Shown: positions 25,281 through 32,052 of the stretch, piece by piece
How positions within the stretch are numbered: the stretch's first letter is position 1
Layout: each line of letters starts with the position of its first letter
From: Lysobacterales bacterium
GTDB lineage: Bacteria > Pseudomonadota > Gammaproteobacteria > Xanthomonadales > Ahniellaceae
Direction: 5' to 3'
NCBI GenBank assembly: GCA_016721845.1
Contig: JADKHK010000013.1
Location: 434,001-498,000 of the forward strand
DNA: 64,000 nucleotides
Program-made: the position numbers and the translations under genes
The notes under the pieces: model-generated
What the model was told of the DNA's origin: nothing
Seen by the model: the letters and a program-made list of their open reading frames with translations, nothing else
Database searches by the model: none

Positions 25281-25726
25281 TGCGGCTGTGGCGCATCTCG
25301 CGCTATCGCGGTCTGAGCGGCATCGGCGGTACCTATGCCGACAGTCGCTGGCATCACGCGCCGCGTCACGTGCTGTTCGCCGCCGAACATCCGGCACTGG
25401 CCACGCTCGAAGTGCTCGCGCACCTGCGCATCGACCTGTCGCAGATGCCGACCACGCTGCGCCTGTTCGCGATCGACCTCAAACCGCGCGCCGCGATCTC
25501 GCTCGCGCCGCAATTGCCAAGCGGCTGGCAGGCCAATATCCCGACCACGCAGGCCCACGGCAACGCCTGGCTCGATGTCTCGAAATCGCTGCTTCTCAAA
25601 GTGCCCTCGGCGATCCTGCCGCACGCCTACAACTACCTGATCAATCCACGCCACAGACAAGCCACCACCCACCTCGCCGAGGTTGACCTCGGCCCCTTCT
25701 GGATTGATCCGCGTCTTGCAAGGTAG
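25280..25726 (+). CDS. RES-domain toxin (NAD+-degrading family)
   Basis: RES-domain toxins destroy cellular NAD+, by phosphorolysis or hydrolysis in the members studied. The 148-residue protein shows the family pattern: an N-terminal Arg in WRISRYRGLSGIGG, Glu in FAAEHPALATLEVLAHL and Ser in DVSKSLLLKVPSAI, with NYLINPRH near the C-terminus. The domain name comes from these three residues. The ATG overlaps the antitoxin stop, so translation is coupled. A repeat element lies just after the stop. Confidence 0.87.
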   Translation: MRLWRISRYRGLSGIGGTYADSRWHHAPRHVLFAAEHPALATLEVLAHLRIDLSQMPTTLRLFAIDLKPRAAISLAPQLPSGWQANIPTTQAHGNAWLDVSKSLLLKVPSAILPHAYNYLINPRHRQATTHLAEVDLGPFWIDPRLAR

Positions 25727-25748
25727 ACGCCGCGATCGGTCGTAGGCT

Positions 25749-25769
25749 GGGTTGAGCGAAGCGAAACCC
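25749..25769. repeat. Short intergenic inverted-repeat element (GGGTT...AACCC)
   Basis: GGGTT (25749-25753) and AACCC (25765-25769) flank an 11-base purine-rich centre GAGCGAAGCGA. This string, preceded by GTAGGCTG, is one I recognise as a dispersed intergenic repeat in several proteobacterial genomes. Only this one copy is seen here. It could form a weak stem after the RES toxin gene but lacks a T-tract. Confidence 0.5.
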
Positions 25770-25806
25770 GGCACCCCCCAAGCGCCACCGTCGAACGACC
25801 GTGCCA

Positions 25807-25859
25807 GAACGATCGTTCGTGCGAGTCCATACGCCCCCGCACGCTACGCATGCGTATGG
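25807..25859. promoter_or_regulatory. Cluster of palindromes upstream of fabAB
   Basis: Two perfect 12-bp palindromes occur here: GAACGATCGTTC (25807-25818) and TACGCATGCGTA (25845-25856). In addition CCATACGC (25827-25834) pairs with GCGTATGG (25852-25859). They sit just upstream of the candidate fabA promoter and could bind a repressor of unsaturated fatty acid synthesis. No regulator is identified. Confidence 0.35.
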
Positions 25860-25868
25860 CGAATGTGT

Positions 25869-25898
25869 TTGACGCGTGTCACCGAAGACGCGTTTACT
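25869..25898 (+). promoter_or_regulatory. Candidate promoter of fabA-fabB
   Basis: TTGACG (25869-25874) and TTTACT (25893-25898) are separated by 18 bases, about 40 bases before the fabA ATG. The -35 box matches 5 of 6 and the -10 box 4 of 6 consensus bases. Confidence 0.4.
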
Positions 25899-25938
25899 AG
25901 CGGTCAGAATCGTCTTCTCTCTGATCGCAGGTCTTCCG

Positions 25939-26454
25939 ATGAAGCTTCCTTCCTCGCTCTCGTTCGAGCAGTTGATCGCGTGCGCGCGTGGTGATTTTTT
26001 TGGTCCGGGCAATGCCAAGTTGCCGGCGCCGCCGATGCTGATGTTTGATCGCATCACCGAGATCGCGCAGAGTGCGGGTCGCTACGGCAAGGGCATCGTG
26101 CGCGCGGCGCTCGACGTCAAGCCGGACCTCTGGTTCTTCAACTGCCACTTCAAGGACGATCCGGTGATGCCGGGTTGCCTCGGCCTCGATGCCCTGTGGC
26201 AGCTCACCGGTTTCTACCTGTCGTGGCAGGGCCTGCCGGGCCGCGGTCGCGCGCTCGGCGTCGGCAACGTCAAGTTCACCGGCCAGGTGTTGCCCGACGC
26301 CAAGCTCGTCACCTATGAAATCGACGTGCGCCGCGTGATGCAGCAGAAGCTCGCGATGGTCATCGCCGACGGCCGCATGCTGGTCGATGGTCGCGAGATC
26401 TACGTCGCGAACGATTTGCGCGTCGGTCTGTTCACATCAACCGACGGTTTCTGA
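25939..26454 (+). CDS. fabA: 3-hydroxydecanoyl-[ACP] dehydratase/isomerase FabA
   Basis: FabA dehydrates 3-hydroxydecanoyl-ACP and isomerises the trans-2 product to cis-3-decenoyl-ACP, the branch point to unsaturated fatty acids. In the 171-residue protein the catalytic pair is His70 (FNCHFKDDPVMPGCLGLDA) and Asp84. KFTGQVLPDAKLVTYEIDV is another signature. The frame is open upstream, but ATG 25939 gives the family start. The stop overlaps the fabB start (TGATG). The pair forms the usual fabAB operon. Confidence 0.96.
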   Translation: MKLPSSLSFEQLIACARGDFFGPGNAKLPAPPMLMFDRITEIAQSAGRYGKGIVRAALDVKPDLWFFNCHFKDDPVMPGCLGLDALWQLTGFYLSWQGLPGRGRALGVGNVKFTGQVLPDAKLVTYEIDVRRVMQQKLAMVIADGRMLVDGREIYVANDLRVGLFTSTDGF

Positions 26455-27662
26455 TGCGTCGCGTCGCGGTGACCGGCATGGGCATCGTCTCGTGCCTCGG
26501 CAATACGCTGGATGACGTCTCGACCTCGTTGCGCGAAGGCCGCAGCGGCATCCGCCATTTGCCCGATTACGCCGAACGCGGCTTCCGCAGCCAGGTCGGC
26601 GGCGCCTGCGATATCGACCTCGATGGCGCCATCGACCGCAAGCAGAAGCGCTTCATGGGCGACGCGGCCGCGTATGCGCATGTTGCGATGCGCGACGCCA
26701 TCGCCGATGCCGGACTGAGCGCGGAACAGATCAGTAGCCCGCGCGTCGGCGTCATCGCCGGGTCCGGTGGTGGCTCGGCCGAATGGCAGATCGAGGCCGG
26801 TGACTTGATGCGCCAAAAAGGCGTGCGTCGCGTCGGCCCGTACATGGTGCCGCGCACGATGTGTTCGACCGTCTCGGCCACGCTCGCGACGGCGTACGCG
26901 ATCCAGGGTGTGAGCTACTCGATCGCGGCGGCATGCGCGACCTCGGCGCATTGCATCGGGGCGGCGGCCGACCTGATCCGTGCCGGTCGCCAGGACCTGA
27001 TGTTCGCCGGTGGCGGCGAAGAACTGCACTGGGGACTGAGCTGCCAGTTCGATGCGATGGGTGCGTTGTCGAGCAAGCGCAATGACGACGCCTCGCGTGC
27101 CTCGCGTCCGTACGACGCCGACCGCGACGGCTTCGTGATTGCCGGTGGCGGCGGCATGCTCGTGCTCGAAGACTGGGGCCACGCCGTCGCCCGCGGCGCG
27201 CGCATCCATGCCGAGCTCGTCGGTTATGGCGTGACCTCGGACGGCGTCGACATGGTCGCGCCGAGCGGCGAGGGCGCGGTGCGCTGCATGCAAATGGCGC
27301 TGGCGGATGTGACCGCGTCGATCGATTACCTGAACACCCATGGCACCTCGACGCCACTCGGCGACATCGTCGAATTGAATGCGGTGCGCGCCGTGTTCGG
27401 GGACCGCGTGCCGCCGCTGTCGTCGACGAAGGGACTGTCCGGGCATTCGCTCGGCGCGGCCAGCGTGCACGAGGCCATCTATTGTCTGCTGATGATGCGC
27501 GACGGTTTCATGGCTGCGTCGGCAAACATCGAGCAGATCGACGAACGCGCGGCCGGTTTTCCGATTCTGCGCGAACGTGTCGAAGCACGCCTGAACACGG
27601 TGATGTCGAACAGCTTCGGCTTCGGCGGCACCAACGCCACACTGGTGTTCGCGCGCGCTTGA
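26454..27662 (+). CDS. fabB: 3-oxoacyl-[ACP] synthase I FabB
   Basis: FabB elongates cis-3-decenoyl-ACP made by FabA. The 402-residue ketosynthase has its active cysteine Cys161 in YSIAAACATSAHCIG and the two histidines in YLNTHGTSTPLGD and GLSGHSLGAASVHE, with NSFGFGGTNATLVF at the end. It shares one base with the fabA stop. Its TGA directly abuts the ubiV stop on the other strand (TGATCA), leaving no intergenic base. Confidence 0.96.
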   Translation: MRRVAVTGMGIVSCLGNTLDDVSTSLREGRSGIRHLPDYAERGFRSQVGGACDIDLDGAIDRKQKRFMGDAAAYAHVAMRDAIADAGLSAEQISSPRVGVIAGSGGGSAEWQIEAGDLMRQKGVRRVGPYMVPRTMCSTVSATLATAYAIQGVSYSIAAACATSAHCIGAAADLIRAGRQDLMFAGGGEELHWGLSCQFDAMGALSSKRNDDASRASRPYDADRDGFVIAGGGGMLVLEDWGHAVARGARIHAELVGYGVTSDGVDMVAPSGEGAVRCMQMALADVTASIDYLNTHGTSTPLGDIVELNAVRAVFGDRVPPLSSTKGLSGHSLGAASVHEAIYCLLMMRDGFMAASANIEQIDERAAGFPILRERVEARLNTVMSNSFGFGGTNATLVFARA

Positions 27663-28547
27663 TCAGGCTGGCTGCAGCGGCAGTCCGGGCTTGCCGGGCG
27701 CCGCGCGCCAGTAGCCGTTGACCGCACCGACCCGTTCGATCGGCGCGTCCGCGTCGAGCGCGGCGCGGAAGCGCGTGACGACCTCGGCCATGCCTTCATG
27801 CTGCGGATACAGGCGCAGCGCATCGACGCCGAGGGCGCGCAGTTCGGCGATTTCCGGCGCGAGATCGGTGATCTCGTCGCCCTGGATCTGGATGCCGTTG
27901 ATGCGCAGGAAGCGTTCGCCCTCGCGCGTCGCGAGCGGCAAGCCATCCGGATGCTCGATGCAGCGGAAACCGCAGTCGTCCTTGGCGAGGTCGAGCGCGC
28001 GTGCGGTGAAGCAGCGCGCCGAGAAGGCCAGCGGCAGACGCCCCCAGGCGATCACTTCCAGCTCCGGCATGCGCTGGCCGAGTTCGCCCGTCGCCATGCG
28101 CAGTTCCGCGATCAGATCGTGGCCTTGTTCGACGCCGGGGACCCAGCGGCGCAGGCCATCCTCGATCAGCAGCGACAGCGCCTGCGCGTTGTAGATGTTC
28201 AGCGTTGGCCCTGCGACGAAGGGCAGGCCGCGTTGGCGGCAATATTGCACGGCGCTGAGGTCGTTGGCTTCGATCAGGAATCGACTGTGGTCGACGATGC
28301 GGCGGAGGGCGCCAAGCTCGGATTCCGCCTCGATCAGCGCCAGCGTCGACAGCACGATCTGCTTGCCGCTGGCAGCAAGTTGTTCCGCGAGCGCGATCCA
28401 GTCTCGGGTGCCGAGCTCGCGGCGCTTGCTGCACACGGTTTCGCCGAGATGGATGCGGTCCAGCGGCCAGGTCGCCGCCTCGCGATAGAAGGCCAGCGTG
28501 CGATCGCGTGCCCAGAAATACTGCAGTGGTCCCAAGCTCAATTGCAT
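27663..28547 (-). CDS. ubiV: O2-independent ubiquinone hydroxylation protein UbiV (U32 family)
   Basis: UbiV forms a heterodimer with UbiU that hydroxylates the ubiquinone ring without oxygen, each subunit carrying a [4Fe-4S] cluster. The 294-residue protein has four cysteines in the expected pattern: Cys39 (ETVCSKRRE), then FSARCFTARALDLAKDDCGF and FRCIEH (about residues 175-195). It is a U32 peptidase-family fold, but protease activity is not expected. It starts one base after the ubiU stop. An FNR-type box upstream of ubiU would control both. Confidence 0.94.
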   Translation of the reverse strand: MQLSLGPLQYFWARDRTLAFYREAATWPLDRIHLGETVCSKRRELGTRDWIALAEQLAASGKQIVLSTLALIEAESELGALRRIVDHSRFLIEANDLSAVQYCRQRGLPFVAGPTLNIYNAQALSLLIEDGLRRWVPGVEQGHDLIAELRMATGELGQRMPELEVIAWGRLPLAFSARCFTARALDLAKDDCGFRCIEHPDGLPLATREGERFLRINGIQIQGDEITDLAPEIAELRALGVDALRLYPQHEGMAEVVTRFRAALDADAPIERVGAVNGYWRAAPGKPGLPLQPA

Positions 28548-28548
28548 G

Positions 28549-29547
28549 TCAGTGCCAGGCGCGGTGATAGGGGCCGAGCGTGGTCTGATGACCTTCGGCC
28601 AGTGCGGACAGCGCCGTCTGCCAGGCCGGATCGACCTGCCAGTGATCGCGGTCCTTGCGATAGCGATCGATCGCATTGCGCCAGGTGCGCGCGACGGCGC
28701 CGACGTAGGCGACACCGCGCTGTCGGCCCTCGATCTTCAGTGCCGCGACACCTGCCTGCGCCAGACGCGGAATCAATTCGATCGTATTCAGGCTGGTCGG
28801 TTCTTCGAGTGCGTGGAAGACTTCGCCGTTCACGTCGAAGCGACCCTTGCACACAGTCGGGTAGCCGGCGGACTCGTGTGCCTGGAAACGGTCGATCAGC
28901 ACCCCGTTCAGACGCACCGTTCGGGTGCCATCCGGCGCCTCGTCCCAACGCACGAAGCGCGCGGGGGAGCACACGCCGTGGCGATTGGGCGAGGCGCCGG
29001 TGACATAGGAAGACAGTTGGCAGCGACCTTCGACCATGATGCACAGGCTGCCGAACGCGAACACTTCGAGCGGCACCGGCGAGGTGGCGCAGACGCGTTC
29101 GACCTGCTGGATCGACAGCACGCGCGGCAACACGGCGCGGCTGATGCCGAAGCGTTCGTGCATGTAGATCAGGGCCGCGGCCGTGGTCGCCGAACCTTGC
29201 ACCGACAGATGCCGCGGCAGCGACGGATGTGTGCGCGCGGCGTAGTCGAGCACGGCCATTTCAGCCGCGATGATGGCGTCGGCGCCGAATTCGGCGGCAC
29301 GATCGACCGCGGCGAACCAGTGGGCGACGCGGGCGCTGTCCGGATAGGTGTTGAGCGCGATGTAGACCTTGCGGCCGCGCGCATGCGCGTGGGCGATGCC
29401 GTCGCGCAGTTCGGCTTCGCTGAAGTTGAGTCCCGGGAATGCGCGCGCATTGGTCTGGTCGCGGAATCCGACATAGACCGCATCGGCGCCGTGCTCGATC
29501 GCAGCTTTCAGCGCCGGCAGGTTGCCGGCCGGGCAGACCAGTTGCAT
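28549..29547 (-). CDS. ubiU: O2-independent ubiquinone hydroxylation protein UbiU (U32 family)
   Basis: UbiU partners UbiV in anaerobic ubiquinone ring hydroxylation. The start MQLVCPAGNLPALKAAIEHG at 29547 is the family start; the frame extends 10 codons further to 29577. Four cluster cysteines are visible in FGSLCIMVEGRCQLSS, HGVCSPAR and PTVCKGRF. The 332-residue length matches E. coli YhbU. A TTGAT-N4-ATCAG box ends 58 bases upstream of the ATG and is shared with the divergent DnrO-like gene. Confidence 0.95.
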   Translation of the reverse strand: MQLVCPAGNLPALKAAIEHGADAVYVGFRDQTNARAFPGLNFSEAELRDGIAHAHARGRKVYIALNTYPDSARVAHWFAAVDRAAEFGADAIIAAEMAVLDYAARTHPSLPRHLSVQGSATTAAALIYMHERFGISRAVLPRVLSIQQVERVCATSPVPLEVFAFGSLCIMVEGRCQLSSYVTGASPNRHGVCSPARFVRWDEAPDGTRTVRLNGVLIDRFQAHESAGYPTVCKGRFDVNGEVFHALEEPTSLNTIELIPRLAQAGVAALKIEGRQRGVAYVGAVARTWRNAIDRYRKDRDHWQVDPAWQTALSALAEGHQTTLGPYHRAWH

Positions 29548-29604
29548 CGCATGTCCACGGATGACGAAGACGCGCATGCTGCGCCCTCGCCTGGCGCAAC
29601 GTCC

Positions 29605-29618
29605 TTGATCCAGATCAG
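29605..29618. promoter_or_regulatory. FNR/Anr-type box between ubiU and the DnrO-like gene
   Basis: TTGAT-CCAG-ATCAG matches 9 of the 10 defined bases of the FNR/Anr consensus TTGAT-N4-ATCAA. It lies 58 bases upstream of the ubiU ATG (reverse) and 69 bases upstream of the DnrO-like ATG (forward). It could activate both under low oxygen. This is a sequence match only. Confidence 0.65.
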
Positions 29619-29686
29619 TCGCGTGGACTTGTTGCCGGCGCGTACCGGCCCCACGCTAGGCCACAGCCATCGAATCGAGGTGCGTG

Positions 29687-30160
29687 ATGAAGTCGTTGCA
29701 AGTTCTCTGGGCCGTCGTTCTGTTCATTGCTGCACCTTACGCGTCCGCGCAGGACCAGCACGCGGCGCACGCGCAGGCGCACCATCATCCCGCGGCGGCC
29801 GATGCGCCGTCGGTGCCGGCCAAACGCTGGGCGGTCGATGCGCCGCTGCGGGCCGGCATGGGCAAGATTCGTGCAGCCGTGGAAAGCCTCGGGCATCACG
29901 AGATGGGACATCTCGACAAGAAGCAGGTCGTGACCTTGGCCGCCGAGATCGACGCGCAAGTGCAATACCTGATCGCGAACTGCAAGCTCGATCCGAAGGC
30001 CGATGCTGCGCTGCACGGCATCATCGGCGCCTTGCTCGCGGGCTCGGCATCGCTGAAGGACAAGCCCGACGACGCGGCGCCGGTCGCGACGCTGCGCGCG
30101 GCGCTGGCCGATTATCCGAAGTTCTTCGACGATCCGACCTGGCAGCCGCTGGCGGAGTGA
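29687..30160 (+). CDS. DnrO-like periplasmic protein
   Basis: This 157-residue protein has a signal peptide (MKSLQVLWAVVLFIAAPYASA) and a His/Ala-rich mature N-terminus (HAAHAQAHHHP). The body, with KRWAVDAPLRAGMGKIRAAV, YLIANCKLDPKADAALHGII and ALADYPKFFDDPTW, follows the pattern I recall for DnrO-type proteins found near denitrification and nitric-oxide genes. Function is unknown; metal or haem binding by the His-rich segment is a guess. The frame also has a GTG one codon earlier. A GAGG lies upstream. It is divergent from ubiUV across an FNR-type box, which supports a low-oxygen role. Its stop abuts cdd. Confidence 0.6.
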   Translation: MKSLQVLWAVVLFIAAPYASAQDQHAAHAQAHHHPAAADAPSVPAKRWAVDAPLRAGMGKIRAAVESLGHHEMGHLDKKQVVTLAAEIDAQVQYLIANCKLDPKADAALHGIIGALLAGSASLKDKPDDAAPVATLRAALADYPKFFDDPTWQPLAE

Positions 30161-30574
30161 TCAGCGCGGTCCGGTGTCCGGCAGGACGAAGCGGTAAGGC
30201 AGGAGCTCGCCGGCACATACGGTCTGCCAGACGCCGCCCGGTCCGTTGAATCCGACCTCGGCATCATCGCCGAATTCAACCAGCGCCTGCCGGCAGGCGC
30301 CGCACGGGGTCACCGGCAGCGATTCGCCGAGCGCATTGAGCGCGACCACGGCGATGGCCGCCAGCCGGAACGCGGAGCCTTCGGCCGCGACCGCAGTCGA
30401 GATGGCGGCGCGTTCGGCACAGCTGCCGACCGAAAACGAGGCGTTTTCGACATTGCAGCCGACATAGGTGTGCCCGCTGGCCGAGCGCAAGGCCGCGCCG
30501 ACGTGATAGCCGGAATACGGCGCGTAGGCCTGGCGGGCGATGTGTTCGGCCGTGGTGCGCAAATCTACGGACAT
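30161..30574 (-). CDS. cdd: Cytidine deaminase
   Basis: This small (137-residue) tetrameric-type deaminase converts cytidine and deoxycytidine to uridine forms in pyrimidine salvage. Zinc ligands and the catalytic Glu are in GCNVENASFSVGSCAERAA and TPCGACRQALVEF. ATG 30574 overlaps the last base of ubiD, so the gene is the fourth in the nnrS-decarboxylase-ubiD-cdd run. Its stop touches the convergent DnrO-like gene with no gap. Confidence 0.94.
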   Translation of the reverse strand: MSVDLRTTAEHIARQAYAPYSGYHVGAALRSASGHTYVGCNVENASFSVGSCAERAAISTAVAAEGSAFRLAAIAVVALNALGESLPVTPCGACRQALVEFGDDAEVGFNGPGGVWQTVCAGELLPYRFVLPDTGPR

Positions 30575-32052
30575 CAGACGGGCTCCTGCATCATTCGCTC
30601 CCACAGTGCTTGCATGCGTCGGCCGACGATAACATCCGGCACGATCGTACGGCTCCACTCGCGAGCGGTCTCGCCCGGCCACTTGCGTGTCGCATCGATC
30701 CCGAGCTTCGAGCCGAGTCCCGCGACCGGGCTGGCGAAATCGAGGTAGTCGATCGGCGTGTTCTCGACCAGCATCGCATCACGCGCCGGATCGACCCGGG
30801 TCGACACTGCCCAGATCACCTGGGACCAGTCGCGCACGTCGATGTCCTCGTCGGTCACGATGACGAACTTGGTGTAAGTGAACTGGCGCAGGTAGGACCA
30901 GATGCCCATCATGATCCGGCGCGCATGCCCGGGGTACTGCTTGCGGATGCTGACCACCGCGATCCGGTACGAACAGGCTTCCGGCGGCAGGTAGAAGTCG
31001 TGGATCTCCGCGAACACCTTGCGCAGGATCGGCACGAACACGTCGTTCAAGGCCATCGCCAGCACCGACGGTTCGTCGTGTGGGGCGCGGCCCATGTAGC
31101 TGCCTTGGTAGATCGCGTCGCGACGCAGGCGCAGGCGTTCAATCGTCAGCACCGGAAACTCGGCGCGCGCGTTGTAGTAGCCGGTGTGGTCGCCGAACGG
31201 GCCTTCGGGCGCGTTGTCATTCGGATGGATGAAGCCTTCGAGCAGGATCTCGCAGCCGGCCGGCGCATCGAGTCCGGTGCATTCGCTGTGCCAGACGCGC
31301 GTGCGTTCGCCGCGCAGCAGGCCGGCGAATTCGTATTCGGAGATCGTGTCCGGCACCGGCGCGACTGCGGCCAGCGTGGTCGCCGGATCAGCCCCGATCG
31401 CGACCAGAACCGGAAAGGGCTGGTCCGGATGCTGGTGCCGCCAGTCGGCGAAATCGAGCGCACCGCCACGATGCGGCAACCAGCGCATGATCACGCGGTT
31501 CGCGCCGATGACCTGTTGCCGATAGATCGCGATGTTCTGGCGGCGTTGGCGGGTGCCGCGGGTGATGACGAGGCCGAGCGTGATCAGCTTGCCGGCGTCG
31601 TCCGGCCAGCAATGCTGGATGGGCAGTTTCGCCAGGTCGATATCCGTGCCTTCCAGCACGATCTCGTTGAAGGCCGCATCGCGTTGCGTGCGCGGCGCGA
31701 CGTGCGCCAGTTGCGCCAGCTCCGGCCACAGCGCCAGCGCATCTTTCAGACTCGATGGCCAGCGCGGTTCCTTGATCGCGGCCAGCAATTCGCCAAGTTC
31801 GCGCAACGACGATAGCGGGCGCCCCGCCAAGGCGGCCTCGATGCGGCTGCGATGCCCGAACAGGTTGCCGAGAAAGGCATGCGGCGAACCCGTCGGATGC
31901 TCGATCAGCAAGGCCGGACCCTGCTGCTTCAGCGCATGCAGGCACAGGGCCGTGGTTTCGAGATGCGGATCGACGGTGTCGTGCACGCGCTGCAGTTGCC
32001 CGCGCGCTTCGAGTTGCGCCAGAAAGCCGCGCAAGTCGTGGTGGTGGCTCAT
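30574..32052 (-). CDS. ubiD: 4-hydroxy-3-polyprenylbenzoate decarboxylase UbiD
   Basis: UbiD removes the carboxyl group from polyprenyl-hydroxybenzoate using the prenylated flavin made by UbiX. The 492-residue protein shows EGPFGDHTGYYNARAEFP (catalytic Glu region), the FAEIHDFYLPPEACSYR segment and YTKFVIVTDEDIDVRDW, in the family order. ubiX is not in the window. It overlaps the PLP decarboxylase by 4 bases and cdd by 1, so it appears to be transcribed from the nnrS promoter with the FNR-like box. Confidence 0.96.
   Translation of the reverse strand: MSHHHDLRGFLAQLEARGQLQRVHDTVDPHLETTALCLHALKQQGPALLIEHPTGSPHAFLGNLFGHRSRIEAALAGRPLSSLRELGELLAAIKEPRWPSSLKDALALWPELAQLAHVAPRTQRDAAFNEIVLEGTDIDLAKLPIQHCWPDDAGKLITLGLVITRGTRQRRQNIAIYRQQVIGANRVIMRWLPHRGGALDFADWRHQHPDQPFPVLVAIGADPATTLAAVAPVPDTISEYEFAGLLRGERTRVWHSECTGLDAPAGCEILLEGFIHPNDNAPEGPFGDHTGYYNARAEFPVLTIERLRLRRDAIYQGSYMGRAPHDEPSVLAMALNDVFVPILRKVFAEIHDFYLPPEACSYRIAVVSIRKQYPGHARRIMMGIWSYLRQFTYTKFVIVTDEDIDVRDWSQVIWAVSTRVDPARDAMLVENTPIDYLDFASPVAGLGSKLGIDATRKWPGETAREWSRTIVPDVIVGRRMQALWERMMQEPV

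Noticed and set aside
25869..25882. TTGACGCGTGTCAC before fabA as an FNR-type site
   Set aside because: It overlaps the -35 box and the outer base does not fit; fabAB is not expected to be FNR-controlled.
27663..29547. Two U32 peptidase-like genes read as collagenases
   Set aside because: The cysteine patterns and pairing fit UbiU/UbiV, which are not proteases.
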